A stretch of DNA of 64,000 nt from NCBI RefSeq assembly GCF_001513965.1, contig NZ_KQ948021.1, forward strand, positions 326,562-390,561, given 5' to 3'. This stretch comes from Streptomyces cellostaticus (lineage in GTDB: Bacteria; Actinomycetota; Actinomycetes; Streptomycetales; Streptomycetaceae). How positions within the stretch are numbered: position 1 is the first letter of the stretch; the number at the start of each line of letters is the position of its first letter. Of the stretch, positions 36,840 through 45,793 are shown in pieces. The translations under genes were made by a program, and so were the position numbers. Under the pieces are notes generated by a model. That model did not search any database. It was not told the DNA's origin and saw only the letters and a program-made list of their open reading frames with translations.

Positions 36840-36995
36840 TCAGTGGTGGTGGCCTCCCCACCCCGTGTCCCCAGCCTCGACCACCGATGCCGATCCGCCC
36901 GTGTGAGGGGAGATGTCGTGCGTGACCGCCTGCTTACCGACCACCACGAGCACCGCCGCGAACACAAGGGCGATGACCGGCCGAAGGATTCTCAT
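36840..36995 (-). CDS. Small signal-sequence peptide divergent from the cluster regulator
   Basis: 51 residues: MRILRPVIALVFAAVLVVVG forms a hydrophobic signal or anchor segment after two Arg. It is followed by KQAVTHDISPHTGGS and a C-terminal section ending EAGDTGWGGHHH. GAGGAG five bases upstream of the ATG supports translation; an in-frame ATG at 37007 would add four residues. Composition and codon choice look natural. It is divergent from, and 155 bases away from, the start of the LuxR-type regulator. That arrangement suggests a regulator-linked exported peptide, possibly a pheromone or maturation substrate. The family is not recognised and function is inference. Confidence 0.55.
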   Translation of the reverse strand: MRILRPVIALVFAAVLVVVGKQAVTHDISPHTGGSASVVEAGDTGWGGHHH

Positions 36996-37150
36996 GGCTC
37001 TCCTCATGGGTTGGCGGGGCGCTCTCCAACGGGCGGCCCCGCAGCTCGGAATGACTCGTGATCATTGTTGCTCCGGCGCGGACCCCGGCCCGCCGGGCCG
37101 GCCGTTCACCAAGCTGCCGAGCATCAAAGCGAACAGGGAAGAAAAGGTGT

Positions 37151-38188
37151 ATGGAAGACAAAACACTCACCCCCGTCCTGAGCGAGAACGACATGACGGT
37201 TTATCAGTGGGTGCTGACCTACCGGACGTGGGACGTGGATCGGGCAACAGCGGACCTGGGACTCGGCCGGACGGCCGTGGGGCGTTCGCTGCGCGTACTG
37301 CAGAACGCCGGGCTCGTCCGCGTCGATCCCGCTGAGCCGTCACGGGTCAACGCGCTGGACCCGGATCTGGTGGCGTCCGTGCTCACCCGGCCGCTGCGTG
37401 AAAGCATCCAGGAGAGCCAGGAAAGCCTCTTCCAAGTCGAGCGGGACTTCAGCAGGTTGAGGAGCTACTACCTGGATGCCCAGGCACATGGCTCCGATGG
37501 CGTGGAACTCATCCCCACGGTCGAAGAGGTGCGCGCCGCTCTGGACCGCGCCTCCGTGAGTGTCTCAGAGGAAATCCTCACCAGCCAGCCCGGCGGAAAC
37601 CGGGTGCCGGAGGTGCTGGAGGAAGCATGGCAACGGGACACGGTGCTGCTGGCCCGCGGTGTCCGCATGCGGACGCTCTACAGCCACACAGCGAGGTTCA
37701 ACGCCCCGAGCCAGGCCTACGTGGCCCGAGCCACGGCACTGGGCGCCGAATACCGCACAGCCCACGAGCTCTTCGGACGGCTCATCGTCTTCGACAAGAG
37801 CCTGGCCTTCATCCCAGAGCATCAGGACACCTGGGGAGCCGTGGTCATCAGGGAGCCGTCGATCGTGAGCTACCTGCGCTCGGTCTTCGAGCACACCTGG
37901 GCCTACGCCGAGCCGTTCTCGGACGCCGGAGCCCAAGGGCTCAAGAGAATCGCGAAGGAACTGGACGAGACCATCCTGCGGCTGCTGGCGAGCGGCTTGA
38001 AGGACGAGTCGATCGCACGCCGCACAGGCATGTCGCTGCGCACCACACGCAAGCACATCGCCGACATCATGCAGACACTCGGCGCGGACAGCCGCTTCCA
38101 GGCAGGAGTCCTGGCGGCTCAGGCGGGCCTGCTGCCACCGTCCCCCGAGCCGACTCCGACGGAGACAAAGCCGAGAGAGGACGCCTGA
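37151..38188 (+). CDS. Cluster regulator with TrmB-like N-terminus and LuxR-type HTH
   Basis: 345 residues. The first 75 form a TrmB-like winged helix (ENDMTVYQWVLTYRTWDVDR, LGLGRTAVGRSLRVLQNAGL). A middle domain (about 120-260) is like the phospholipase-D-like sensor part of such regulators (VLLARGVRMRTLYSHTARFN, ELFGRLIVFDKSLAFIPEHQ). The C-terminus is a LuxR-type HTH: LDETILRLLASGLKDESIAR, RTGMSLRTTRKHIADIMQTL. ATG 37151 begins the conserved part and follows an AAAAGG. Regulators of this build often control secondary metabolite clusters, and its position at the right border supports that. The ligand is unknown; the divergent peptide is a candidate. Confidence 0.85.
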   Translation: MEDKTLTPVLSENDMTVYQWVLTYRTWDVDRATADLGLGRTAVGRSLRVLQNAGLVRVDPAEPSRVNALDPDLVASVLTRPLRESIQESQESLFQVERDFSRLRSYYLDAQAHGSDGVELIPTVEEVRAALDRASVSVSEEILTSQPGGNRVPEVLEEAWQRDTVLLARGVRMRTLYSHTARFNAPSQAYVARATALGAEYRTAHELFGRLIVFDKSLAFIPEHQDTWGAVVIREPSIVSYLRSVFEHTWAYAEPFSDAGAQGLKRIAKELDETILRLLASGLKDESIARRTGMSLRTTRKHIADIMQTLGADSRFQAGVLAAQAGLLPPSPEPTPTETKPREDA

Positions 38189-38664
38189 GGCAGACCAGGG
38201 TTCGCGCCGTCTGTGCCGCGCCGATGCCCGGCTTCGCGGCGATCGCCTTCGTCATGGCTCACTCGGTCGGGTAGTTCGGACGGATCCCCGGCGAGCTCCG
38301 CACCCTCCTGCTCGCGCGGCGACAGCCGATCACCCTGTCGGGGACGGCCCTGCGCCGGGAGGTTCCAACTCCTCGACCGCGGCATTCAGTTCCGGTATAC
38401 CGCGGTGCGTGCAGCACGATCCGTTCTGTCGCGATCTCGTTGGCTTCGTAGAACTCACGCGGCAGCGTGGTTTTGCGTCGTTCGGTGACGCCCGCTGGTG
38501 GTAGCGCTCCCACCAGCGGGCACCGCTCATCCTGGGGTACCCGGGGCCCCATCCCGGTGAACGGAATGGCCGCTGGGCTCCCTACGTCGCGCTACTTCAG
38601 CAACCAGCCCTGGTTGGAGGCTGCCCAGCAGTCCCAGATCTGCAGCCCCTGCGCCGCCGCGCCC
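38189..38664. other. Degenerate intergenic region right of the cluster
   Basis: 476 bases with no intact gene. A minus-strand frame near 38400-38480 contains a natural-looking segment (TTLPREFYEANEIATERIVL) that may be a leftover of a lost gene. A hairpin at 38491-38520 is listed separately. Confidence 0.4.
38491..38520. terminator. Hairpin terminator
   Basis: CCCGCTGGTGG and CCACCAGCGGG form a perfect 11-bp stem with an 8-base loop, about 300 bases after the regulator stop. It may end the regulator transcript or belong to a lost gene. Confidence 0.55.
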
Positions 38665-39397
38665 GTCCGAAGAAAGACGGTCGGGCTGGTCGACCTCGTC
38701 ATCCGGGAGGTGGACAGCCTGTGGGCAGGCGAGGTGATGCAGGGGGTACAGAGCGAGGAGGCCGAGCACCGGCGCCGAGGTGGTGGTGACTCCGCCCCAC
38801 GGAACCACCACCGACACCCTGCGCTGGCTGGACGACGCGTCCAAGCGCGGCTCCGACGGAATCATCCTGGTGGTCACCGACCTCACCCCGGCGCAGCGCA
38901 TCGGCGTCAAGTCCCTTGATATTCCTATGGCGTTGGTTGACCCGGTCGGCAGCCCCGACGCAGGGGTGCCGACGGTCGGCGCGACCAACTGGCAGGGCGG
39001 CATGGCCGCGACCCGGCACCTGCCCGACCTGGGCCACCGCAGGATCGGCATCCTGCAGGGCTTGGAGAAAGCCCTGTGCGCGCGGGCGCGGCTGGACGGA
39101 TACCGCGCAGCACTTGAGGGGGCCCTGGGCGCATACGAGGCGATCCGGCAGGCCGGGCTACGAGTCGCGACCGACGTGAGCATCGTCGGGTTCGACGACG
39201 TCCCGAACGCCGCTTGGGCGTCCCCGCCGCTGACCACGGTGCGTCAACCGGTGCGCGAAATGGCGGCCCTTGCCACCCGCATCGTGCTGCAGGGCGCGGA
39301 CACGGTGCTCCCCGGCCCCACGCTGCGGATGGAGCTTGCCACACACCTGGTCGTCCGGGAGAGCACCGGACCCGCACGCGGGATGTCCACCACCTGA
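38665..39397 (+). pseudogene. LacI-family regulator pseudogene
   Basis: The effector-binding domain of a LacI/GalR regulator is recognisable but broken. VGLVDLVIREVDSLWAGEVM lies in one frame (about 38680-38740). After a frameshift near 38770, VVVTPPHGTTTDTLRWLDDA, DGIILVVTDLTPAQRIGVKS and LPDLGHRRIGILQG continue in another. The segment before GAYEAIRQAGLRVATDVSIV is shortened, removing the usual FxxSDxxAxG stretch. The C-terminus (FDDVPNAAWASPPLTTVRQP to a stop at 39397) is intact. The N-terminal HTH is missing altogether, so it cannot be a functional repressor. Confidence 0.85.
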
Positions 39398-39597
39398 GTC
39401 GGTGCCCACCTCTGTCCGGCGGGCACCGGTCGCTGGGCGAGGCGTGCGCCGATCTGACGACGGTTACGCTCGTCCCGTCCATGGTCATGGTGGCGCTGCG
39501 TTCGCCGACCGGGATGGTGAAGGCGCTCGTGCGGGCCGCGGGACGAAGAGGTGCGCTGCGCTGGGGAAGGTGTCGGCCATAGGCCTTGCGCCGGAAG

Positions 39598-40449
39598 CTA
39601 CTTGACGTCGACGTAGTCGTCGGCCGACGTGGAGGCGGCGGTGGTGGTGTTGGCCGCGAAGGAGAAGCGGTAGGAGCCGTCGGCCGTGGCCTTGGTGGTG
39701 GTCTTGAGCGCGCCGCCGGCGCCGCTGGTGACCGTTTTCAGGGTGGCGTAGGTGTGGCTGCCCTTCTTGCGGTACTGGAGCAGCACCTTCTGTCCTGTGT
39801 AGCCCGCGTACGTGCCGTCGTTCCAGTTGGCGCGCTTCAGCTTGCCGGTGACGGTGATGGTCTTGCCCTTCTTCACCGGTTCCGGGGTGGCGTCGAGGGT
39901 CAGTTGGGAGGCCTCCTTGATCCTGGTGGTAGCGACGTCGTCGTTGTAGCTGGCGTTCGCGTAGAGGTCGTAGCCGCCGAGGAACAGCTTCCAGGTCCCA
40001 GCGACACCGTTGTTCTTCAGATCGGAAGCCGCGTTGATGTGGAAGACGGCCTTGCAGCTGTAGACGCCGGTCCGGGTCGTCGACTCGGTGCAGACGGGGT
40101 CGTCGCCGGTGCCCAGAGAACCGGTGATGGTGTCCGTGCTGGAGCTGTCGGTGCCCTGCCAGAGAAAGGCTTCCGTGAGCGCGACGCCGCTCGAACTGGT
40201 GGCGGTGTACGTGACGATGACGGTCTTCTTGGTGGTGACGCCCAGGACGATGTCCTTGCCGCCGTTGATGACGGCCTTCGAGAAGGTGATGTTGCCCAGC
40301 GAGGTGTCCGGGTGGGCGGTCTTCGCGGTGAAGGCGCCGAGCCTCGCGGACGCACCCGGACGCTCCGCCGCCTGAGCGGCTGCCGGAAGAGCGAGCGCGG
40401 ACACGACGATGGCACCGGAAACAACAGCGGCCGTGGCATGCGTACGCAT
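39598..40449 (-). CDS. Secreted protein with Ig/calycin-like beta domain
   Basis: 283 residues with a Sec signal peptide (MRTHATAAVVSGAIVVSALA, cleavage near AQAAE). The mature region is beta-rich: ITFSKAVINGGKDIVLGVTT then KKTVIVTYTATSSSGVALTE, and later EPVKKGKTITVTGKLKRANW and a KVLLQYRKKGSHTYATLKTV stretch typical of bacterial Ig-like repeats with a GSYRFSFAANTTTA end. Such proteins in Streptomyces are usually annotated as hypothetical or calcium-binding. Two Cys (PVCTES, YSCKAV) may pair. ATG 40449 starts the signal peptide and is preferred over an upstream frame extension. Confidence 0.8.
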   Translation of the reverse strand: MRTHATAAVVSGAIVVSALALPAAAQAAERPGASARLGAFTAKTAHPDTSLGNITFSKAVINGGKDIVLGVTTKKTVIVTYTATSSSGVALTEAFLWQGTDSSSTDTITGSLGTGDDPVCTESTTRTGVYSCKAVFHINAASDLKNNGVAGTWKLFLGGYDLYANASYNDDVATTRIKEASQLTLDATPEPVKKGKTITVTGKLKRANWNDGTYAGYTGQKVLLQYRKKGSHTYATLKTVTSGAGGALKTTTKATADGSYRFSFAANTTTAASTSADDYVDVK

Positions 40450-40854
40450 GTGAATCCCCCTGGTATCGAGAGTGGCCCGCCGAAGTACCTTCCGGCCGGG
40501 CCTGTTGACGTGTGCAAATCGGTCGAAACCGATAGAGACGAAGCCTCGGGCCGTGCGGCACGTTGAGGGCTTGAATCTCACCGGTGCACAGTACGCAGCG
40601 CACGGCACGGTCCCGCATCCGTGCAATCACGCAGTCCACTACGCAAGTCCGCCGCAGAACCCGCTGAACGGGCCGGCATGAGCAACACCGCCCGAGCACG
40701 CGCGGTCCGCCATCACCATGCCGGGTCTGGTGCGAGGGGGATGCTTCCAGCGGGTAAGCGGTGTCGGTGGGTGGGAGGTTCCAGTTCCGGCCGGGCCACT
40801 GCCACGCTGATCACAGGTGCCCCTGAAGCTCGCTTGCACGCACGATCAGTGAAC
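40450..40854. other. Intergenic region, no gene seen
   Basis: 405 bases between the secreted-protein start and the end of the next minus-strand gene. Open frames on both strands have unnatural composition. It should hold the promoter for the secreted protein; a short CGGT-CGAA-ACCG repeat near 40520-40531 is the only symmetric element noticed. Confidence 0.4.
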
Positions 40855-41346
40855 TCACCATGAGTACTCCCGGGCAAAGCCACCCGGCGTCCCTTCTGCC
40901 CCTGACTCGAAGCCGCAGGTCTGGGCCGAGTGCAACTGCGGGGCCAGGGTCACGACCACGACGACGGCCACCGTGACGAGCCAGATCGCGTAGAGGACCG
41001 TCGGCCGGCGATGCGAGACAGCCCACGTGAGCCATGCGGCCGCCGATCCCGCGGCCAGCGCGGTCAGCAGCCAGTACGGCGCGCCGAACCTGCCCCGCAA
41101 CGCACGGGACAGCACCATGCACATCGACAGCACCGGTATCGCCATCGCGGTCGCGCCCTGCCACAGAACGCCGGCCCGGGACTGGTCGTCGACCTGGGGG
41201 TCGTCGGCCCAGTAGAAGGTGATGTACGTTCCGCACACGGCGGTCACGATCATGAGCGCGGCGAGCGCGTGCGCCGTGACCCGGCCCCCTGGGCGTCTGT
41301 GGAAACGAGGCGGGCCAGAAGACGCCTCGCACGTGGGTGCCCGCAT
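40855..41346 (-). CDS. Membrane protein with four predicted helices
   Basis: 163 residues; hydrophobic segments lie at about 25-42, 64-80, 92-110 and 118-136 (HALAALMIVTAVCGTYITFY, MAIPVLSMCMVLSRAL, PYWLLTALAAGSAAAWLTWA, VLYAIWLVTVAVVVVVTLAP). The tail is polar. The start is uncertain: the first 24 residues are not typical, and a neighbouring frame beginning at 41392 (VKLLIGEYWRQAVRTHAGTH) also reads naturally. A frameshift in an originally longer gene is therefore possible. Family not recognised. Confidence 0.5.
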   Translation of the reverse strand: MRAPTCEASSGPPRFHRRPGGRVTAHALAALMIVTAVCGTYITFYWADDPQVDDQSRAGVLWQGATAMAIPVLSMCMVLSRALRGRFGAPYWLLTALAAGSAAAWLTWAVSHRRPTVLYAIWLVTVAVVVVVTLAPQLHSAQTCGFESGAEGTPGGFAREYSW

Positions 41347-41470
41347 GTGTGCGGACCGCCTGCCTCCAGTACTCGCCGATCAGCAGCTTCACCGACCCCT
41401 GCCTCTCACTGTGTGCCGGAGTCGGACGGGCGCGAACACCGCGCCGAGCGAGGCCAGGTGTGGCTCCGCC

Positions 41471-44206
41471 TCAGTCGGCAGCGGTCCGTGGCGCCTGAGG
41501 GGCGGCGTTGTCCATCATCATGCGCGTGAGGGCGGCTCGGTTCGAGACGCCGAGCTTGCGGTAGACCTGTCTCAGGTGGGTCTCCACGGTCCGCACGCTG
41601 AGAAAGAGCGTCGTGGCGATCCCGACGTTGGTCATGCCGGTACTGGCAAGGTCGGCGATCTCGCGTTCGCGCGCCGTCAATGACGGCAGCGTGTCGGTCG
41701 TTCCCGCGTGGTCGGCCAGTCGGGTCCGCCGACGGTCGACGTCACCGATGAGGCGGCCGGAGCCGCACTGGTCGGCGAGGATCGCCGCACCGTTGATCCA
41801 GTCGGCCACGCCCTGGGTTCGTCCCGCGTCCAGGGACAGCTCGGCTGCCGCGAGCAGGGTGCTGCATGCCTCGATGCGCTCACCGCTGAGGGAGAAGTCG
41901 GAGAACGCTTCCACAGCCTTCTGCAGTGCGGGTACCGTCTGCCCGCGTGCGGCGTGGGCTCTCATGCGGGCGCGCAGGGCGAAGCCCGTCCGGCCGGGAG
42001 AGGGGAGCTGTTCGACGCAACGCTCGGCGAGCCGGGCCCAGTGCTCGACGGACTCACGGTCACCCATCGCGAGCGACGCCTGGGCCAAGGTGTCGCACCA
42101 GCGGGGCTTGCGCCAGGCGGTGAGCCTGGGCAGCTCGGCGCCGCCTGCGGCGTCCAGCAGGAGCCATCGGGCCCGCGCGGGGTCACCGGTGCGCAGGACG
42201 AGTTCGGCGTGGAAGCATCGGACGGTGACCGCCCACGCGGTCGGTGTGTCACCGGCGGCGGCGAGGGCGCGTGCGGCCGACGCTTCCGCCTCCCGCAGGT
42301 CGCCCGAACCGTCCCGCCAGAAGAGGGCCTCGGCCCGCACCATGGCGCCGACGGCCTCCTCTGACGGACTGACGACTCCTTCTCTGCGGAGGGTGACCCT
42401 CTCAAGGGTGGCGAGCGCGCTGTCCAAGTTGCCGGATCGCAGCTGAGCGTTGGCGAGCACGGTGAGAATCTGCGGCTCGATGTAGGTCTGGCCGGTCCGT
42501 CGGGACAAGGTCGTCGCACGCGTCAGGTGCCGGTCGGCGTCCACCAGCCGTCCCAGCATTCCTTCGGTCAGCCCCACTTGCACCGAGGCATCCAGGTTGG
42601 TCAACAGGGAGGCGTCGGAGGAGGAGTCGATGAGTTCGGCTGCAGTCGTCGCCCGTGCCTGTGCCGTGGTCAGGTCGCCGGTGAACAGGTAGCCGAGGGC
42701 GGCCTGTGCCAGGGCCCGGGCCTCGCCGACGTGGTCGCGGTGCCGGTGGGCGATCGCTGCGGCTGTGTCGGCGTGCTGCCGGGAGGCCTCGTACTCCTGG
42801 AGGTCGTAGGTGTGGTCGGCCATTTCGGTGTGCAGGGCGGCCGCGATCGCCGCGTCCTTGTCGGCCAGCACCGCAAGGCCGGAACGTGCCAGAGCGCCCG
42901 CTTCGGTGTACCGCCCGAGGCGCCGCTCGATCCGGCTCGAGTCGACGAGCGCGGTCACCTCGCCGGACTGGCCGGGCATGGTCGACCGCAGGGCGTCGAG
43001 CAGTTCCCGGCCTTGGGACGCGTCTCCGGTCAACAAGCGGGCGCGAGCAAGGAGAACCTGTGCCTCGTGCCAGTGATCCTGACCTTCGCGAAGCAGCGGC
43101 AGCGCGGCCTTCAGGTAGCCGGCTGCCACGGCAGGCGAGCTGTACAGAATGCTGCGTGCGGCGGCGATCAGGATCGTCACGTGCTCCGGACGGCCCGGAT
43201 CCGCGGCGCGGGCGACATGGTGGGCACGCCTTGAGAGGGGAGCGGCCTCCTCGGCCAGAGCGGAATCGGCCCGCCGGTGCAAGTCGGTGCGTCGGCTGGG
43301 TTCGAGCCACTCGTAGACGACGTCGCTCACCGCCCGGTGGCGCAGCGCGAGTCGCGGTGCGGGCTCAGCAGGTCGGACCAGGTCGAGGCGAGTGAGGGCG
43401 TCCAGCACACGAACGGTGACGGCTACCTCCTGCCGGGCGACGGCGGCCAGCAGCTCCGGATGGAACGGCTCGGCGAGGACTGCCGCGGCCTGGAGCACCG
43501 AGAGAGCGTCGGGATCGAGACCGGCCAGCTCTCCGAGAATAGCCGTGACAGCCTCGGCGCCGGTCTGACCATGGGCTCCGAGTACCTTGAGGTACTGCGG
43601 ATTGCCCAGAGTCTCCTGGTGGACCTCGTCGGGGTTCGGATGGTCTCCGAGCAGCTTCGCGGACTGCTCACGGGACAACGGTCCGAGGTCGTACACCTCC
43701 AGAAGACCCACGGACGCCGCCCGCGAGACCATTTCCGCGAACCTGGGAGAAAGCTGTCGCTGCCGGTAGGCCACGAGGCACAGCACTCGACCTGCAGCGG
43801 TCGCCTGAAGCAATTGCTCCATGTACGGGAGCTGGTCCGCTGCAAGGAGGTGGAAGTCCTCCACCACGGCCAGCAAAGGACCGCCCTCGGCTGCGCGTGC
43901 GGCGACATCGCGGACGTCCTGCAGGTGCGGGCCGCCGGCGTGGGAGGACGCGGTGTCGGCCCGCCCACGAGCTGCGCACACCGGTATTCCAGCGGCTCGT
44001 GCCTCGGCCGCGACGGCCCACATGAGAGCGCTTTTGCCGATGCCTGGTTCCCCGACGAGCGCGACGACTCGCCCCGACCCCTTCTCGAGTCCGGCCAAGG
44101 CTCCCGTCAGCGCCTGGACTTCGGCCTCTCGTCCGATCAACGGACGTACGCCACCACGTTCCTCGCGGGCGAGGGGCAGTATGTGACCCTGCAAGTCATC
44201 GGTCAT
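41471..44206 (-). CDS. LAL-type LuxR regulator (ATP-binding, large)
   Basis: 911 residues. The N-terminal NTPase has a Walker A RVVALVGEPGIGKSALMWAV and Walker B-like GPLLAVVEDFHLL. A long TPR-like helical middle (about 330-820) follows. The C-terminal LuxR HTH is LTAREREIADLASTGMTNVG, IATTLFLSVRTVETHLRQVY, RKLGVSNRAALTRMMM. LAL proteins activate catabolic or antibiotic operons in response to a small inducer. The closest downstream unit is the ABM/molybdenum-hydroxylase operon, which begins on the same strand beyond an intergenic gap, so it may be the target. ATG 44206 is preferred over a TTG four codons earlier. Confidence 0.88.
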   Translation of the reverse strand: MTDDLQGHILPLAREERGGVRPLIGREAEVQALTGALAGLEKGSGRVVALVGEPGIGKSALMWAVAAEARAAGIPVCAARGRADTASSHAGGPHLQDVRDVAARAAEGGPLLAVVEDFHLLAADQLPYMEQLLQATAAGRVLCLVAYRQRQLSPRFAEMVSRAASVGLLEVYDLGPLSREQSAKLLGDHPNPDEVHQETLGNPQYLKVLGAHGQTGAEAVTAILGELAGLDPDALSVLQAAAVLAEPFHPELLAAVARQEVAVTVRVLDALTRLDLVRPAEPAPRLALRHRAVSDVVYEWLEPSRRTDLHRRADSALAEEAAPLSRRAHHVARAADPGRPEHVTILIAAARSILYSSPAVAAGYLKAALPLLREGQDHWHEAQVLLARARLLTGDASQGRELLDALRSTMPGQSGEVTALVDSSRIERRLGRYTEAGALARSGLAVLADKDAAIAAALHTEMADHTYDLQEYEASRQHADTAAAIAHRHRDHVGEARALAQAALGYLFTGDLTTAQARATTAAELIDSSSDASLLTNLDASVQVGLTEGMLGRLVDADRHLTRATTLSRRTGQTYIEPQILTVLANAQLRSGNLDSALATLERVTLRREGVVSPSEEAVGAMVRAEALFWRDGSGDLREAEASAARALAAAGDTPTAWAVTVRCFHAELVLRTGDPARARWLLLDAAGGAELPRLTAWRKPRWCDTLAQASLAMGDRESVEHWARLAERCVEQLPSPGRTGFALRARMRAHAARGQTVPALQKAVEAFSDFSLSGERIEACSTLLAAAELSLDAGRTQGVADWINGAAILADQCGSGRLIGDVDRRRTRLADHAGTTDTLPSLTAREREIADLASTGMTNVGIATTLFLSVRTVETHLRQVYRKLGVSNRAALTRMMMDNAAPQAPRTAAD

Positions 44207-44812
44207 GAAACGGCACAATAGTTGTTTCCCGTGACAGCCGACCCGTCAAGAGTACGGACGCCGCAGCTGGAGAGGGCGATGAGAGCGCGGAGCCGGCGCT
44301 CCTGCAAGGAGGGCCTGACGCGGCCGGACAGTGCCGGGCGGGCAGCGGCGCCCAGCAGCCTTCCGGTGCGGACCGGCGGACGGCTCAGCGCGGACCGGCA
44401 TCCTCGACACCGCCGATTTCGGTGTGCCTCAGACGCGGAGGCGGGCGATCCTGCTCGCTTCCCGCGACCGGCCCGTTCCCACCGTGTATGGCGGCGGAGG
44501 ACCAGGGGGCAACCCTGAACCGTTCCCCTCCGGCTCCCGCCAGACACTCGCCAACGCTCCGGACCGTGGCAACTGGCGCTCCCCACGCTCCCCACATGCT
44601 GGATCAGCGACGGTTCTCGAACCACGGACGCGCGGAGCCGGCCGGCACGCTGTTCTTCGGCCACCGCGCGAATGCGTGCACGTGGGTTGCCGAGCCCACT
44701 GCATCAGGGCCACGGGAAGCGCCGTCCTCCTCACCGCCCATCTCCTCGCCCCGCACCCCGAGCGGCAGCGCCTGCTGTACACCCTGTCGACGACCGTCCG
44801 GGCGGTCGTCGG
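44207..44812. other. Intergenic region upstream of the LAL regulator, no gene seen
   Basis: 606 bases; several frames are open on both strands but none shows natural amino-acid composition or a recognisable domain. It likely includes the LAL promoter near 44220-44300. No hairpin of note was found just after the upstream operon end at 44813. Confidence 0.45.
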
Positions 44813-45787
44813 TCAGGGCAGCGTCCAGAACCGGACCGTGACGAGGTAGAAGACGACAGCCCAGAGGGCCATCGCCACCGCGACGATACCGAGACCACGA
44901 AGGTTGCTCCTCGCCGCCGGTTCCTCCGGCGGTGGCCGCAGCCATCGCCCGAGCAGCGGGTTCACGTAGTAGGGCATGGTCAGGAAGCTCATGAGGAAAC
45001 TCGACAGCAGGTTGCCCACGAGCAGGCCGGTCCAGAGCGGCATGTGCAGCGGGGACAGAGCGAGTGTCAGCAGCACGACCGTCGGGTACAGGCCGACCCA
45101 GATGGCGAGGGAGGTCCTGGTCTCAGAGGGCGGCGGCGGTGCCTCCTTGCCGTTGCCCTCGAAGGCGAACCAACTGCCGAACGAGTTGTCGATCGTATGC
45201 AGTTTGAAGTCGCTGAACTTCTCGCCCTCGGCCAGGATCTCCTGCCGCTCGGGCGACGTCAGCCAGGCGTCGAGGTGCTCGGCGCTGTCGTAGCGGTACA
45301 GCGTGGTCCAGTCCTCCTGCAGCCCCTCGATGGGGCGGAAGAGCTCGGTCCCGCGAAACCCCTCGAACTTGCTCTCCTCCTGGACCATGCGGTGCTGCCA
45401 GGCGAGGAAGTCGTCGACCTGGTTCGGGAGGACGCGGTGGGTGACCACCACGGTGACCAGCGGATCCAGTGACTGGCTGCCGCTGCTGACCACCTGCTGG
45501 GTCGCCGGACCGTCGAAGTACTTGGCACCGACGTCGAGATACGTCTGCCTGGTCGCGCTGTTGATCCACGCCTGCAGATGCGCCACCGAGTCGAACCGGT
45601 ACACGACGACCCAATCGGGTTGCAGCGGTGTCGGCGGGGAGATCTCGGCGCCGAGGAAACCGGGGTAGTAGGCGGCCGCGGCATTGAGGTCCTCCTGCCA
45701 TGTCTCGAACTCCCGCTCCGTCCCGGGCAGGACCTTCTGGCCGATGATCGCCGTCGCCGCGGCGGCTACGTTCTTTTCGGTGTTCAT
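44813..45787 (-). CDS. Double antibiotic-biosynthesis-monooxygenase domain with membrane anchor
   Basis: 324 residues. Two ABM-fold repeats, about 10-100 and 105-195, show the same pattern: GQKVLPGTEREFETWQEDLN with YPGFLGAEISPP, and THRVLPNQVDDFLAWQHRMV with FEGFRGTELFRP, each ending YRFDSVAHLQAW or YRYDSAEHLDAW. Three hydrophobic segments follow in the last 100 residues. ABM domains include cofactor-free quinone-forming oxygenases and heme-degrading enzymes. Duplication plus anchoring would place the active sites at the membrane. It follows the molybdenum hydroxylase gene after a 6-base gap, so they form one operon. Confidence 0.85.
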   Translation of the reverse strand: MNTEKNVAAAATAIIGQKVLPGTEREFETWQEDLNAAAAYYPGFLGAEISPPTPLQPDWVVVYRFDSVAHLQAWINSATRQTYLDVGAKYFDGPATQQVVSSGSQSLDPLVTVVVTHRVLPNQVDDFLAWQHRMVQEESKFEGFRGTELFRPIEGLQEDWTTLYRYDSAEHLDAWLTSPERQEILAEGEKFSDFKLHTIDNSFGSWFAFEGNGKEAPPPPSETRTSLAIWVGLYPTVVLLTLALSPLHMPLWTGLLVGNLLSSFLMSFLTMPYYVNPLLGRWLRPPPEEPAARSNLRGLGIVAVAMALWAVVFYLVTVRFWTLP

Positions 45788-45793
45788 GGTGAC

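Noticed and set aside
38260..38385. Possible LuxR-type HTH remnant (RLSPREQEGAELAG) on the minus strand
   Set aside because: Only the first helix resembles the family; the rest does not match in any frame.
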